Positions 27,530-36,446 of a stretch of DNA of 64,000 nt are shown here, piece after piece; within the stretch, counting starts at the first letter, position 1, and each line of letters opens with the position of its first letter. Origin of the DNA: Clostridiales bacterium. GTDB taxonomy: Bacteria; Bacillota; Clostridia; Christensenellales; CAG-314. The notes under the pieces were generated by a model that saw only the letters and a list, made by a program, of their open reading frames with translations, was not told the DNA's origin and made no database searches. A program made the position numbers and the translations under genes. The DNA lies in the NCBI GenBank assembly GCA_022508345.1, contig JAFLVK010000001.1, positions 533,841-597,840 of the forward strand, written 5' to 3'.

Positions 27530-27618
27530 GGAAGTGTATCGAAGCGGTCACAACGAGGCGGTCTTGAAAACCGTTTGGGTGCAAGCCCACGGGGGTTCGA
27601 ATCCCTCCACTTCCGCCA
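27530..27618 (+). tRNA. tRNA-Ser (anticodon UGA)
   Basis: The acceptor stem GGAAGTG (27530-27536) pairs with CACTTCC (27608-27614), with discriminator G and encoded CCA. The anticodon loop reads CTTGAAA, giving UGA. The long variable arm (TTGGGTGCAAGCCCACG) is that of a class II tRNA. T-loop GGTTCGAATCC. Confidence 0.95.
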
Positions 27619-27649
27619 CAGTAGGCGACAGCGCTAGGGGTCGCAACAA

Positions 27650-27676
27650 AAAGAGCACATGATTGTGCTCTTTTTT
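27650..27676 (+). terminator. tRNA-Ser terminator
   Basis: AAAGAGCACA (27650-27659) pairs with TGTGCTCTTT (27664-27673), followed by T-run. Confidence 0.85.
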
Positions 27677-27792
27677 CATTGCGATAATATCTCCCTGCTT
27701 GTTTTGTATAAATTTCTGCAATTTAGCTTAACTAATACAACCAGTTTAAAGTATATATTTAAGACACAACAGTACGAGGAGATAAAATCATC

Positions 27793-30357
27793 ATGACTAA
27801 AGCAACATCGATGACACTACAAGATGCATTAAGACTAACGCCATATGTCGACGGACGAGATTATGGCGTAACAGAAGAAGAATTTTTGAATTCGGGACTG
27901 TACTGCGATACGTATTTCGAAGCACGAATTGAAGAAATAAAAAAGCATCTTGAATTGATAAAGAAAGCTAGTGAAGAAGAATACTGGACTGTATCAGATG
28001 ACTATTTGTGGGAATTAAAAGAATTAGAAAAACAAAATAAGGAAAAACAAAAGTTTGAAGATCGCATTGAACAGGGATATCAATATGTTGAACCCAGATT
28101 GATGTATATACGCGGATACTCCGGTTCCGGGAAAAGCACATATTTGGGCAAATTACTTTACACGTTTAAAAGCAAGCACAACCTTGTATTGAAAATTGAC
28201 TTAGTTACATCGTCAGGAAAAAGCAGGATAAAACTTTTTGATTCGTCAGAGCGTTGGACTAACGCTTATTTCAGGAAACTTGCTATTGCAAAACTACTGT
28301 CATTAGTTCTTGTAGAAATTGTAAAAAGGCTAGAAAAGCCAAAAGAAATGACGGAAAAGCAATATATCGCATTTGTCAAAGAATGGGCAGAATTTTTTGA
28401 TTCAATAGAAACTGAAGAGTTTGAAAATATTAAAGATCAATTTCTTTGCTTTATACATGAGACAGAAAATCTTGATAATGATCAAGATATTGCTCCGATT
28501 AGAAAACAATTGTATACAAATCTTGATGAAAGCTTATGCAAGTTGTTTAAACTTTACTTAATTGAGGAAGTGAAGGGGAATTTTAACGAAAATATTGATG
28601 CTATCAAAACAAATGTATTCAATTCAACGGATAGTGCATTAGACTTTTTGTTTTTGTTGCTTTGGAAGGAGCAGATCAACAACCGCAAATTATATCCCGA
28701 TACCAAATATATTGTTGCGATAGAAAGTCTCGAGCATTTTATTGACAAAGACAAAGTGTTTGACAGTGACATTACTGATGTGCATGACTTATTGACGCAT
28801 TTTATTTATGCGCAACAACAAAATGCGTTGGATAGGTTCAATTTGCCGTTTTATGATAATTTTAGAATCATTATAGCGTGTAGAGACACAACGGCACAAA
28901 TGTTTAATTTTACGGCGGAAAACAATGATGCAGACAGTTACGCAGTAAATGTAAGCGATTGGTTTCTGCCAATAGTAATTGCTCAATTGCGTATCAATTA
29001 CTTTAATAAGAGGATACAAGACGATATATCAAAAGAAGCCATCTTGAAAATACTGGGTGATGATGCGTCTTTATATGGTTTGTATACGAAGCTTAGCACA
29101 ATGCACAATCAAAACAAGCGTCGCATGTTTGATTATCTTACAGACGTTATTGAAGCAAATAATAATAAAACGAAAGAGTATTTAATGCTGAGACAAAAAT
29201 TTGAGCAATACAATCAAGCGGAAGATGTTGATTTGCGCGAATTGTACCAGCACGCCTCACGCAACTTCATAATCGGTCTTTTGTTTGCAGAGATTCAAAA
29301 CGTGGGATTTTTCGACAGAATCTCCCTTGCTCCAGGTGACAACGCGCCGGGACTGTACTATGCAAGAAGAATTTTAACTTTTCTAAATGCTCAACAATCT
29401 TCGTATGTAGATACAGATGGTGTTGGCAATTTCGTATCATTTTATTCTCTGCTTAATGGCGCATTTCAGGAGCCCGGCACACATCTGAGCCGTAGTGAGA
29501 TTTCCAAGATAGCTGGAGTAATTAGCGAAATGGACAACAGCGACAAGGAGAAAACTCATTGGTGTCAATTGGTTGTAGTTAAATTTAATGAAGAAAATTA
29601 CGACAAGACTCTTTTGACAGAAAAAATGTGTGAAATTTATGAGAGCCGCAGTACCGACACAAGAAATTATGGACTAAAAATAACAAATGCGGGAAGATTC
29701 CTGTTAAGAAAAATGGCTGATTTCGAATATTTTTCTGTACGTTGTACGCCGCCTCAAAACTATAAGCCATTATTTAGCGGAGCGGCAGATGATATACATG
29801 CGATGGCTTTTCGCCCTCAAACAATTGTAAGAGTTAAGAAAAGAGCTTTTGAGTGTATTGATAAAATTGTTGATGAGGACAATAAGTTTTTTGTTGCGCC
29901 ACACCCTAGAGAAATTGATTATTCACTAATGTACAGCGACACGGGAAATAATGGATATTTGTACACGACAATAAAGGGAAACAGAAAAATAACACATGTC
30001 GAAAGTATCATAAACAGTCACATAAGTTACCTTGAGTCCTACCGACATCACCAATTGGAATCATCAGATATATCAGACGATAACAAGAAAAAACGGAGCT
30101 TATTTATTTTGAGCGTAATAAAAGAGTATATTGACAAGTTGCGCCAACTTCTCCAGCTGAAATCGGAAGTGTTGGGTAACGAATGTTGGTATATCACTGG
30201 ACCTGTTTCTCCTGAAGGGTACTATAGCCAAGAAAACAAGGACTTTTTGTATTACTTTGATACACACTGGAAACTTGCTTTTCATGAGCCAACTAATAGA
30301 AACATATGGATTAAAAAAAACAAGGTAAAAGGTATAAATTATGATGATGTTGTGTAA
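27793..30357 (+). CDS. Large P-loop NTPase of unknown function, defence-type candidate
   Basis: The protein has 854 residues. An acidic, lysine-rich helical N-terminus (1-100) precedes a Walker A motif, GYSGSGKST (108-116). IVAIESLEHF (307-316) is a possible Walker B with Glu, and FRIIIACRD (near 363) resembles a sensor or STAND-type strand. The remaining ~450 residues are helical with no recognised domain. The organisation fits STAND or AAA-like signalling NTPases, but I cannot name a family. The coding DNA is clearly AT-richer than the housekeeping genes and the gene lies just downstream of a tRNA-Ser, suggesting horizontal acquisition. Ribosome binding site GAGGAG at a rather long spacing. 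Its end overlaps the start of the next gene. Confidence 0.7.
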   Translation: MTKATSMTLQDALRLTPYVDGRDYGVTEEEFLNSGLYCDTYFEARIEEIKKHLELIKKASEEEYWTVSDDYLWELKELEKQNKEKQKFEDRIEQGYQYVEPRLMYIRGYSGSGKSTYLGKLLYTFKSKHNLVLKIDLVTSSGKSRIKLFDSSERWTNAYFRKLAIAKLLSLVLVEIVKRLEKPKEMTEKQYIAFVKEWAEFFDSIETEEFENIKDQFLCFIHETENLDNDQDIAPIRKQLYTNLDESLCKLFKLYLIEEVKGNFNENIDAIKTNVFNSTDSALDFLFLLLWKEQINNRKLYPDTKYIVAIESLEHFIDKDKVFDSDITDVHDLLTHFIYAQQQNALDRFNLPFYDNFRIIIACRDTTAQMFNFTAENNDADSYAVNVSDWFLPIVIAQLRINYFNKRIQDDISKEAILKILGDDASLYGLYTKLSTMHNQNKRRMFDYLTDVIEANNNKTKEYLMLRQKFEQYNQAEDVDLRELYQHASRNFIIGLLFAEIQNVGFFDRISLAPGDNAPGLYYARRILTFLNAQQSSYVDTDGVGNFVSFYSLLNGAFQEPGTHLSRSEISKIAGVISEMDNSDKEKTHWCQLVVVKFNEENYDKTLLTEKMCEIYESRSTDTRNYGLKITNAGRFLLRKMADFEYFSVRCTPPQNYKPLFSGAADDIHAMAFRPQTIVRVKKRAFECIDKIVDEDNKFFVAPHPREIDYSLMYSDTGNNGYLYTTIKGNRKITHVESIINSHISYLESYRHHQLESSDISDDNKKKRSLFILSVIKEYIDKLRQLLQLKSEVLGNECWYITGPVSPEGYYSQENKDFLYYFDTHWKLAFHEPTNRNIWIKKNKVKGINYDDVV

Positions 30358-30979
30358 ATTTAATACTATGTTGCAATACTCGCAATTTGCAGCAGAAACA
30401 GCTACAGTAGTAGGAGTGATTGTTGCCATAGTGTCTTTGATAATAGGATATTCTCATTACTTAAAACAGAAAAAAATCGATGCAATTACCGGTTATTATA
30501 GTAATTTGCAGAGACATTTGCGTATTTTTTTGACATGTTTTGAATTGACTGCTGACCAAACAAAAAACTTGCACAGTGTATTGTTTTATTTCTGTAAAAA
30601 GGAAGAGGATGCCCGCGGCATACCTGATGAGGAAAGAAAAATTTTTGAAAACTTTAGAATGGAGACTATCAAGGCAATTTTAAACTCTTCAACACGTTTT
30701 ACTGTAGCATCTACATCAAAGGGCAAGAATACCGAGAAAGACTATTTAAAAGAGGATTTCGTCAAAATAGACTTTGATGAAGATATATTGCTAGACACCC
30801 GCATAGATATATTGTTGAAGGAGCTCGTTTATCTGCGTGACATCGACAAAGAGAACACCTATAAAATATTTAACGATAAAGAAACAGCGATAAGGTATAT
30901 AAAGCAGTTAGAAAAACTTGTAGAAACCATTATGGATAAAATAAGTTCACTTGCTAAGTCATTGAAAATCAATATCTAA
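30341..30979 (+). CDS. Membrane-anchored protein linked to the NTPase gene
   Basis: The protein has 212 residues, with one transmembrane helix near the N-terminus (about 18-42, ETATVVGVIVAIVSLIIGY) followed by a cytoplasmic, highly charged helical domain that includes a possible coiled coil at the end (KQLEKLVETIMDKISSLAKS). Its ATG at 30341 lies inside the NTPase gene (17-base overlap), behind AAAAGGT. Translation is thus coupled and the proteins probably work together. Small membrane proteins beside NTPases are common effectors or anchors in defence modules; that role is inferred. An alternative start is Met10 (30368). Confidence 0.6.
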   Translation: MMMLCKFNTMLQYSQFAAETATVVGVIVAIVSLIIGYSHYLKQKKIDAITGYYSNLQRHLRIFLTCFELTADQTKNLHSVLFYFCKKEEDARGIPDEERKIFENFRMETIKAILNSSTRFTVASTSKGKNTEKDYLKEDFVKIDFDEDILLDTRIDILLKELVYLRDIDKENTYKIFNDKETAIRYIKQLEKLVETIMDKISSLAKSLKINI

Positions 30980-30992
30980 TATTAGTTGTCTA

Positions 30993-31026
30993 AAAAGAGA
31001 GCGCTTAAAGGCACTCTCTTTTCTAT
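30993..31026. terminator. Terminator between the NTPase operon and the protease gene
   Basis: AAAAGAGAG (30993-31001) pairs with CTCTCTTTT (31014-31022). A-rich and T-rich flanks make it usable from both sides. Confidence 0.75.
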
Positions 31027-31068
31027 TGATTCACTTTATTACTTTGTTCGCGACAAATACCTCCGCCT

Positions 31069-31812
31069 CTATAACAATCCGCATTCTATATCTATTATAT
31101 CTTTGTATTTTGCAAGGTTAAAACCTTTAATGATCCACTCTTTACCATCATTCGAAAGATACCCACATGCAACTAAAGCGACCAGCTTCCCTTGGCTGTC
31201 CAAAATTGGCGCGCCGCTTGTGCCTTTGAAATCATCAGCATCATAGTCCCGTGTGTTGGGTAATGAAAACAAGTGGTAGTCCCCTTTACTGCAAACGTAC
31301 TTCAATCCTTCGTAATAGCCAAGTTCTTGGTTCCAAACATATTTAAATTTAGCATTGACTAACGGATTTCCTGTTAAGTTGCCGTATATATACCCTGCAA
31401 ACCCATATTCTTCGTTTTTGCTGGGCAAATCGGTAAGATCGGAAATTAATTTTATTCGTGGTGTTCTGCGTATTATTTTTCCGTAACTGTCCACTTCAAA
31501 ATACTGGCAAGGTGGCATTGTATCTATTTCGCGACACGCAAAGTCAACTTCGTCCACCTCCTTTGTAAGGATATTGCCGCGTATAAAAGGACAGAATACT
31601 GTCAGTTGCGCAAGGCAAACTCCCTTAGAAGGGTCAAAATCGACCACAATACCGTTGGTAAGATTATTGTTTGATACAGTGTGATATACAGTTAGAAAAA
31701 ACGTATGTCCGCGGTAATCGATAAAGCATCCCGACGCGTTACTAAGTGGTGCATTGTTGTTTATCGAATTGATTGGTATTGATGATAAAATTCTTTTTTC
31801 TGTGATGTTCAT
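31069..31812 (-). CDS. Trypsin-like serine protease, intracellular
   Basis: The protein has 247 residues from the preferred ATG at 31812 (AGAGG seven bases upstream). A GTG at 31896 would add 28 residues but has no ribosome binding site. The chymotrypsin-fold triad is His44 (TVYHTVS), Asp90 (EVDFAC) and Ser199 (GTSGAPILD). No signal peptide or transmembrane segment is visible, so it should act in the cytoplasm. Such proteases occur as effectors in NTPase-based immunity modules, cleaving host or partner proteins. It is convergent with the NTPase pair and separated only by a terminator. The composition is equally AT-rich. Confidence 0.75.
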   Translation of the reverse strand: MNITEKRILSSIPINSINNNAPLSNASGCFIDYRGHTFFLTVYHTVSNNNLTNGIVVDFDPSKGVCLAQLTVFCPFIRGNILTKEVDEVDFACREIDTMPPCQYFEVDSYGKIIRRTPRIKLISDLTDLPSKNEEYGFAGYIYGNLTGNPLVNAKFKYVWNQELGYYEGLKYVCSKGDYHLFSLPNTRDYDADDFKGTSGAPILDSQGKLVALVACGYLSNDGKEWIIKGFNLAKYKDIIDIECGLL

Positions 31813-31978
31813 TTGTGCCTCTATATAATCGTTTATTAAGTATACTTCTTGTTTGGTCTTATTGTTAAGTACATTTACAAAAATATTCCTGTTCACACTT
31901 GTAAAGTGAATATTATATGAGTTATTTCTGTAGTTTTAGAGAACAAAACGGTTTTATTTTCATTTTTGTTTTTTGGTC

Positions 31979-32007
31979 TTGATTAGTAGACGGAAAGGGT
32001 GTAAAAT
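31979..32007 (+). promoter_or_regulatory. Possible promoter of the sugar ABC operon
   Basis: TTGATT (31979-31984) and TAAAAT (32002-32007) are 17 bases apart and would give a leader of about 190 bases. A second -10-like TATAAT lies near 32065. The 31897-32205 gap contains no gene; its other feature is the palindrome at 32151. Confidence 0.4.
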
Positions 32008-32150
32008 CTATATGTCGAAATGTGTTCATTTCAGTTTACAGAATACTATTGTCCTGTTTCGGAATATAATTTTCTTGGATAAAGTATCGGTAAATGTGGG
32101 AAAATTTAACAATGGACAAAAACGCAGTACGGCGCATAAAATTTAGGTAA

Positions 32151-32167
32151 TTAGGGTCTCACCCTAA
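32151..32167. promoter_or_regulatory. Palindrome upstream of the solute-binding gene
   Basis: TTAGGGT-CTC-ACCCTAA is a perfect 7-bp inverted repeat, 39 bases before the ATG and just ahead of an A-rich stretch. It could be an operator or an mRNA hairpin at the ribosome binding region. Confidence 0.4.
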
Positions 32168-32205
32168 AAAATAAAAAAACAAAAAATTTTTATAAGGAGA
32201 AAAAC

Positions 32206-33771
32206 ATGAAAAACACAAAGAAAATTGTTGCTCTTGTAGTTGCATTGGTCATGGTACTTGCAGTAAGCGTTACCTTGTTTGTAGCTTGCGACAACAGCAA
32301 CACACTGATTTGGGTCAGCGAAAGTGATGGCGTAGCTGAACTCACATTAAAGCAAATTGAAGAATTCAACAAAACTTGGGACGGCGAATTCAAAATTAAG
32401 GCTAAGATTCAAGGCGTTTCCGAAGCTGACTCCGCAACTCAAGTTTTGACAGACGTTGAATCCGCTCCGGATATCTTCTGCTTTGCACAAGACCAAACGG
32501 CTCGTTTGCAACAAGCAGCAGCTCTTTCCGCTCCCGGTTCCGCAGCTCAAGCAAAAATTGAAGCAGAAAACGATGCATCTGCTGTTACAGCAGTTAAAGT
32601 TGGCGGCAAAGTTGTTTGCTATCCTTTGACAAGTGACAACGGTTACTTCATGTTCTATGACAAGAGAGTCATTGATGAAAGCCACCTTGCAGACCTTGCA
32701 GCACTCGTAGCTGACTGCGAAGCTGCTGGCGCAAACTTCTGCATGGAAACATCCACATCTGCTTGGTACGTAGCATCTTGGTTCTTCGCAACAGGTTGCG
32801 TAAGTGACTGGACAACAGATAAAGACGGTAAATTCACAGCAGTTAACGACACATTCAATTCAGATGCAGGCGTTATCGCTATGAGAGGTATGCAACAATT
32901 GGTTAAGTCCTCCATCCACGTTTCTTCTTCTGACGCAGACGAATTCAACAAGGGCGCTGCAATCGTTGTAACCGGTACTTGGTCAATTGACGCTGCTGTT
33001 AAAGCTCTTGGCGCAGAAAATGTTGGTTATGCTGAACTTCCTTCCTTCACAGTTGATGGACAAACATACCACCTTGGTTCCTACAGCGGTAACAAACTGA
33101 TGGGTGTTAAACCTCAAACAGATTCCGCTAAGGCACAAGCTATGCACGCTCTTGCTCAATATCTCACAAGCAAGGAATGCCAACTTGAAAGATTTGAAAA
33201 GTTCGGATGGGGTCCCTCCAACTTGGCAGCTCAAGAAGACGAATCAGTTAAGAACGACGCAGCTTTGACAGCACTGGCTGCTCAAAACGAGTACGCTATT
33301 CCTCAAGGTCAAATTCACGGATCTTGGTGGGATATTGCAAAGGTTCTTGGTCAAGACGCTTACGAAGTAGACTTGAACAATGTTGACGGTTTGAAAGAAA
33401 GACTGGAAATATACAAGGGCAAGATTGATGATTTGTTCAAGATGTCTGAAGAAGAACTTCGCGCTTGGACAATTATCGGTAAAATTGCCGGAACAAATTG
33501 GGATGTAGACTTCGAAATGATTGAAAGCTCCACAAATACATGGATAAGCAAGGATGCTCTCGAAATTTCCGAAGAAGACGAGTTTAAACTCCGTCAAGGT
33601 AAGAGCTGGGACGTAAATCTCGGTGGCGGCGTCAATGCATCACAGAATGGCGCTAACATGACACTTGCTGATTTCGGTTTGTCAGCAGGAACATACAAGA
33701 TTCAAGTTGTTTTGACCGTAGACGGTAGTGGCACCATCACAGGCGGTACAGTATCCTTGATTGCTGCATAA
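32206..33771 (+). CDS. Sugar-binding lipoprotein (MalE-like) with extra C-terminal domain
   Basis: This is the extracellular binding protein of an ABC sugar importer, 521 residues, with lipobox LFVAC (Cys28). Residues ~35-400 follow the MalE/GanS family-1 solute-binding fold (APDIFCFAQD, DNGYFMFYDKR, TGTWSID, YLTSKECQLERF). Residues ~420-521 form an additional domain (WTIIGKIAGTNWDVDFEM, WISKDALEI, EDEFKLRQGKSWDVNLGG) resembling the starch-binding module of SusE-type proteins and amylopullulanases. Ordinary MalE is about 400 residues. It is the first gene of malEFG-type genes, ending in its own terminator, which probably gives more binding protein than permease. Confidence 0.9.
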   Translation: MKNTKKIVALVVALVMVLAVSVTLFVACDNSNTLIWVSESDGVAELTLKQIEEFNKTWDGEFKIKAKIQGVSEADSATQVLTDVESAPDIFCFAQDQTARLQQAAALSAPGSAAQAKIEAENDASAVTAVKVGGKVVCYPLTSDNGYFMFYDKRVIDESHLADLAALVADCEAAGANFCMETSTSAWYVASWFFATGCVSDWTTDKDGKFTAVNDTFNSDAGVIAMRGMQQLVKSSIHVSSSDADEFNKGAAIVVTGTWSIDAAVKALGAENVGYAELPSFTVDGQTYHLGSYSGNKLMGVKPQTDSAKAQAMHALAQYLTSKECQLERFEKFGWGPSNLAAQEDESVKNDAALTALAAQNEYAIPQGQIHGSWWDIAKVLGQDAYEVDLNNVDGLKERLEIYKGKIDDLFKMSEEELRAWTIIGKIAGTNWDVDFEMIESSTNTWISKDALEISEEDEFKLRQGKSWDVNLGGGVNASQNGANMTLADFGLSAGTYKIQVVLTVDGSGTITGGTVSLIAA

Positions 33772-33791
33772 ACTTTTGATTTTATTAAAGG

Positions 33792-33824
33792 CCGAGTTGA
33801 GGTCATACTTCAACTCGGTTTTTT
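33792..33824 (+). terminator. Terminator after the binding-protein gene
   Basis: CCGAGTTGA (33792-33800) pairs with TCAACTCGG (33810-33818), then six T. It sits inside the operon, 26 bases before the next start, and likely sets the ratio of binding protein to permease by partial read-through. Confidence 0.85.
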
Positions 33825-33849
33825 AATCTAAATGAGTCTAGGAGGAAAG

Positions 33850-35379
33850 ATGAAACAGATATCAACATTAGACTATCTGAAAATGAACGGCTGGAACAAA
33901 TTCCTCTACAATCTTAAATGTTTCTTTTGCGCTATCCCCGGTCACCTGTTGAACCTGCTCAAGAAGATCGGTAGATTTTTCAAAAAGTTTGGTTTGGCTG
34001 TGTGGGCAAACCTCAAGGATTTGTGGTTAACCTTCAAAAACGGCAGATGGCAAACAAAGCTTTCATTTTTGATTATGGGATTTGGCAGTATCTGGTACGG
34101 GCAACCGCTTAGAGGAGTACTGTTCCTGTTGTTTGAGATAGTTTTCGTTTTATACATGGGAATGGCCGGAGCCCACTGGCTGAGCAAATTTGACAACTTG
34201 GGCGACTCAGCCGGATACAAGGTAGATACCGAATGGGGCGAAACATGGGTAAATGGCGACGACTCCTTCAAAATCTTGATGTATGGACTGTTGACCATTA
34301 TCTTTATTATAGCGCTTGTGTACACTTGGCGTTTACAAATAAAGCAATGCCGCATCAACGAAGAAATCATGGCATCGGGCAAAAAAGTCAAGAGCACCAA
34401 GGACGACCTGAAGTCGCTTCTCGACAATCAGTATCACAAGACGTTGCTTGCTTTGCCCCTGACAGGTATTGCAGTGTTTACGGTATTCCCAATCATTTTC
34501 ATGATTTTGGTGGCATTTACCAATTACGACGCGTCACACGACGGACGCGGAGTGCTGTTCACCTGGCAAGGATTGCAAAACTTCGGCGAAATAATCAACT
34601 TCAGCAGCGGCGATAGTGTTGTATCCATGGCGTTTGGTGAAATACTTGTTTGGACGCTGATTTGGGCATTTTTCGCAACATTTACCAACTACTTCCTTGG
34701 TATGTTTGTTGCAATGATGATCAACAAAAAGGGCATTCAATTCAAAAAAGGTTTCCGTACAATTCTCGTCATGACCATTGCAATACCGCAGTTCATTTCG
34801 TTGTTGTACATATCCAACATGTTCTCGGAAACGGGCTTTGTAAGCAAAGTTTTGCAAGATTTGGGGATACTTAGCGAAAATCTTCACCTTTTCGATGACA
34901 AAGCTAACCCACATTTGACGCGAGCCTGGATAATTATTGTCAACATTTGGATAGGTATCCCGTACTTGATGCTAATTGCAACGGGCATACTTATGAACAT
35001 TCCTGCCGACCTGTACGAATCGGCAAAGATCGACGGTGCAAGTGGCGTACAACAATTTGGCAAGATCACGTTGCCGTATATGTTGTTTGTAACGGGTCCG
35101 TATCTACTTACAAGCTTCACAGGTAACCTCAACAACTTCAACGTAATATACCTGCTGACTGGAGGAACTCCTACCAACTCATCACTATCAGGTGCATCAG
35201 GGTCGGTTGGATACACCGACATATTGATCACCTGGCTGTTCAAGATTACGCAGGGTACAGACAGCAAATATTACCTGGCATCAGTAGTTGGCATCATGAT
35301 ATTCATTGTTGTATCAGTTATTTCCTTGATTGTGTACAACGTGATGCCATCTAATAGAAACGAGGGGGATTTCTCATGA
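33850..35379 (+). CDS. Sugar ABC transporter permease, MalF type
   Basis: The protein has 509 residues. A long N-terminal part (1-~190) has a soluble segment, two hydrophobic helices (around 75-105 and 145-165) and a basic cytoplasmic loop. It precedes the conserved permease core of six helices. The EAA loop that docks the ATPase reads YESAKIDGASGVQQFGKITL. The start at 33850 follows AGGAGGAAAG; an ATG at 33832 is in frame but lies upstream of that site. The stop overlaps the MalG-like start as ATGA. It works with the binding protein and the ATPase downstream to import oligosaccharides. Confidence 0.93.
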   Translation: MKQISTLDYLKMNGWNKFLYNLKCFFCAIPGHLLNLLKKIGRFFKKFGLAVWANLKDLWLTFKNGRWQTKLSFLIMGFGSIWYGQPLRGVLFLLFEIVFVLYMGMAGAHWLSKFDNLGDSAGYKVDTEWGETWVNGDDSFKILMYGLLTIIFIIALVYTWRLQIKQCRINEEIMASGKKVKSTKDDLKSLLDNQYHKTLLALPLTGIAVFTVFPIIFMILVAFTNYDASHDGRGVLFTWQGLQNFGEIINFSSGDSVVSMAFGEILVWTLIWAFFATFTNYFLGMFVAMMINKKGIQFKKGFRTILVMTIAIPQFISLLYISNMFSETGFVSKVLQDLGILSENLHLFDDKANPHLTRAWIIIVNIWIGIPYLMLIATGILMNIPADLYESAKIDGASGVQQFGKITLPYMLFVTGPYLLTSFTGNLNNFNVIYLLTGGTPTNSSLSGASGSVGYTDILITWLFKITQGTDSKYYLASVVGIMIFIVVSVISLIVYNVMPSNRNEGDFS

Positions 35380-36431
35380 CAGATACTAAAAAATATTTGA
35401 TTGAAATAGAAACTCCTGATGGAGTGCTGGTAACAAGTGAACAGCATGAGCTTGCTAACACCAAGTACAGCGCAGACATCGAATTGCCAGAAGGCTACGC
35501 TGTTAGCGAAGACGGTGCTGTGGAGCAGCCTGTTGAGCGCACTGAGACCGAGGAACCCCTTGCTGAGAACAAGCGTAATCACTTGGGTCTAAAGGTGAGC
35601 AGAACTATTACCAACACGATAATACACATAGTGCTGATTGTGATGTCCATAATATGGCTGTTCCCCTTCGTGTGTATCGTATTTGAGTCTTTCCGCGTTG
35701 AAAGCACGGGACAGGTAAACTACATCTTCCCCAAACAATGGGGACTTGACAACTACATTAACCTGTTTACCAACACAAACTTCCCACGCTGGTTCCTCAA
35801 CACGTTTGTTTTGGGATTGGCAGTGGCAGTTATCCAAACAATAATCGTACTGGCAATGAGCTACGTACTTTCCAGAATACGTTTCAACGGCAGAAAAGGC
35901 TTGATGAACATCATGCTTGTGCTTGGAATGTTCCCCGGCTTCTTGACATTGATACTTCTGTACAAGTTGCTTAGTGGTTGGGGACTTACCGCTAGTGGCG
36001 GTTTGTTCGGACTGATGTTAGTGTACACCGCAAGCAGCGGTATGGGTTATTACGTAAGCAAAGGTTACTTTGACACTATTCCCAAGTCACTTGACGAGGC
36101 TGCCCGCGTTGACGGAGCAACTCGCGCACAGGTTATGTTCAAGGTAATTTTGCCTATGGCTAAGCCAATCGTTATCTACACTGTATTGATGGGCTTCATG
36201 GCGCCTTGGGGCGACTTCGTTCTTGCTAAGTACATTTCTCACTACGACGAAGCAGGAATGAACGTAGCAGTTGGTTTGCAGAACTTGATTGCTACCAACG
36301 CCAATAAGTCGGCGAATTACACAACATTCTGCGCTGGCGGCGTAGTAGTTGCAATTCCCATCACGATACTGTTCATGTGCTTACAGAAGTACTACGTAGA
36401 AGGCGTCACCGGTGGCGCAGTCAAAGGTTAA
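35376..36431 (+). CDS. Sugar ABC transporter permease, MalG type
   Basis: The protein has 351 residues. An unusual acidic, soluble N-terminal extension of about 68 residues (TKKYLIEIETPDGVLVTSEQ and following) precedes six transmembrane helices. The EAA motif is LDEAARVDGATRAQVMFKVI. The extension has the alternating pattern of a small beta-domain and is not part of ordinary MalG (about 280-300 residues). It is translationally coupled to the MalF-type gene by ATGA and followed after 15 bases by the ATPase gene. Confidence 0.92.
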   Translation: MTDTKKYLIEIETPDGVLVTSEQHELANTKYSADIELPEGYAVSEDGAVEQPVERTETEEPLAENKRNHLGLKVSRTITNTIIHIVLIVMSIIWLFPFVCIVFESFRVESTGQVNYIFPKQWGLDNYINLFTNTNFPRWFLNTFVLGLAVAVIQTIIVLAMSYVLSRIRFNGRKGLMNIMLVLGMFPGFLTLILLYKLLSGWGLTASGGLFGLMLVYTASSGMGYYVSKGYFDTIPKSLDEAARVDGATRAQVMFKVILPMAKPIVIYTVLMGFMAPWGDFVLAKYISHYDEAGMNVAVGLQNLIATNANKSANYTTFCAGGVVVAIPITILFMCLQKYYVEGVTGGAVKG

Positions 36432-36446
36432 AAGGAGATATATATT

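Noticed and set aside
30986..31246. Plus-strand 86-codon frame after the membrane protein gene
   Set aside because: It overlaps the terminator and is antisense to the trypsin-like protease, whose catalytic residues are intact.
32013..32019. TGTCGAA, a match to the Spo0A box core, near the predicted start of the sugar operon transcript
   Set aside because: A 7-base word is expected several times by chance in 64 kb on two strands, and no second box is nearby.
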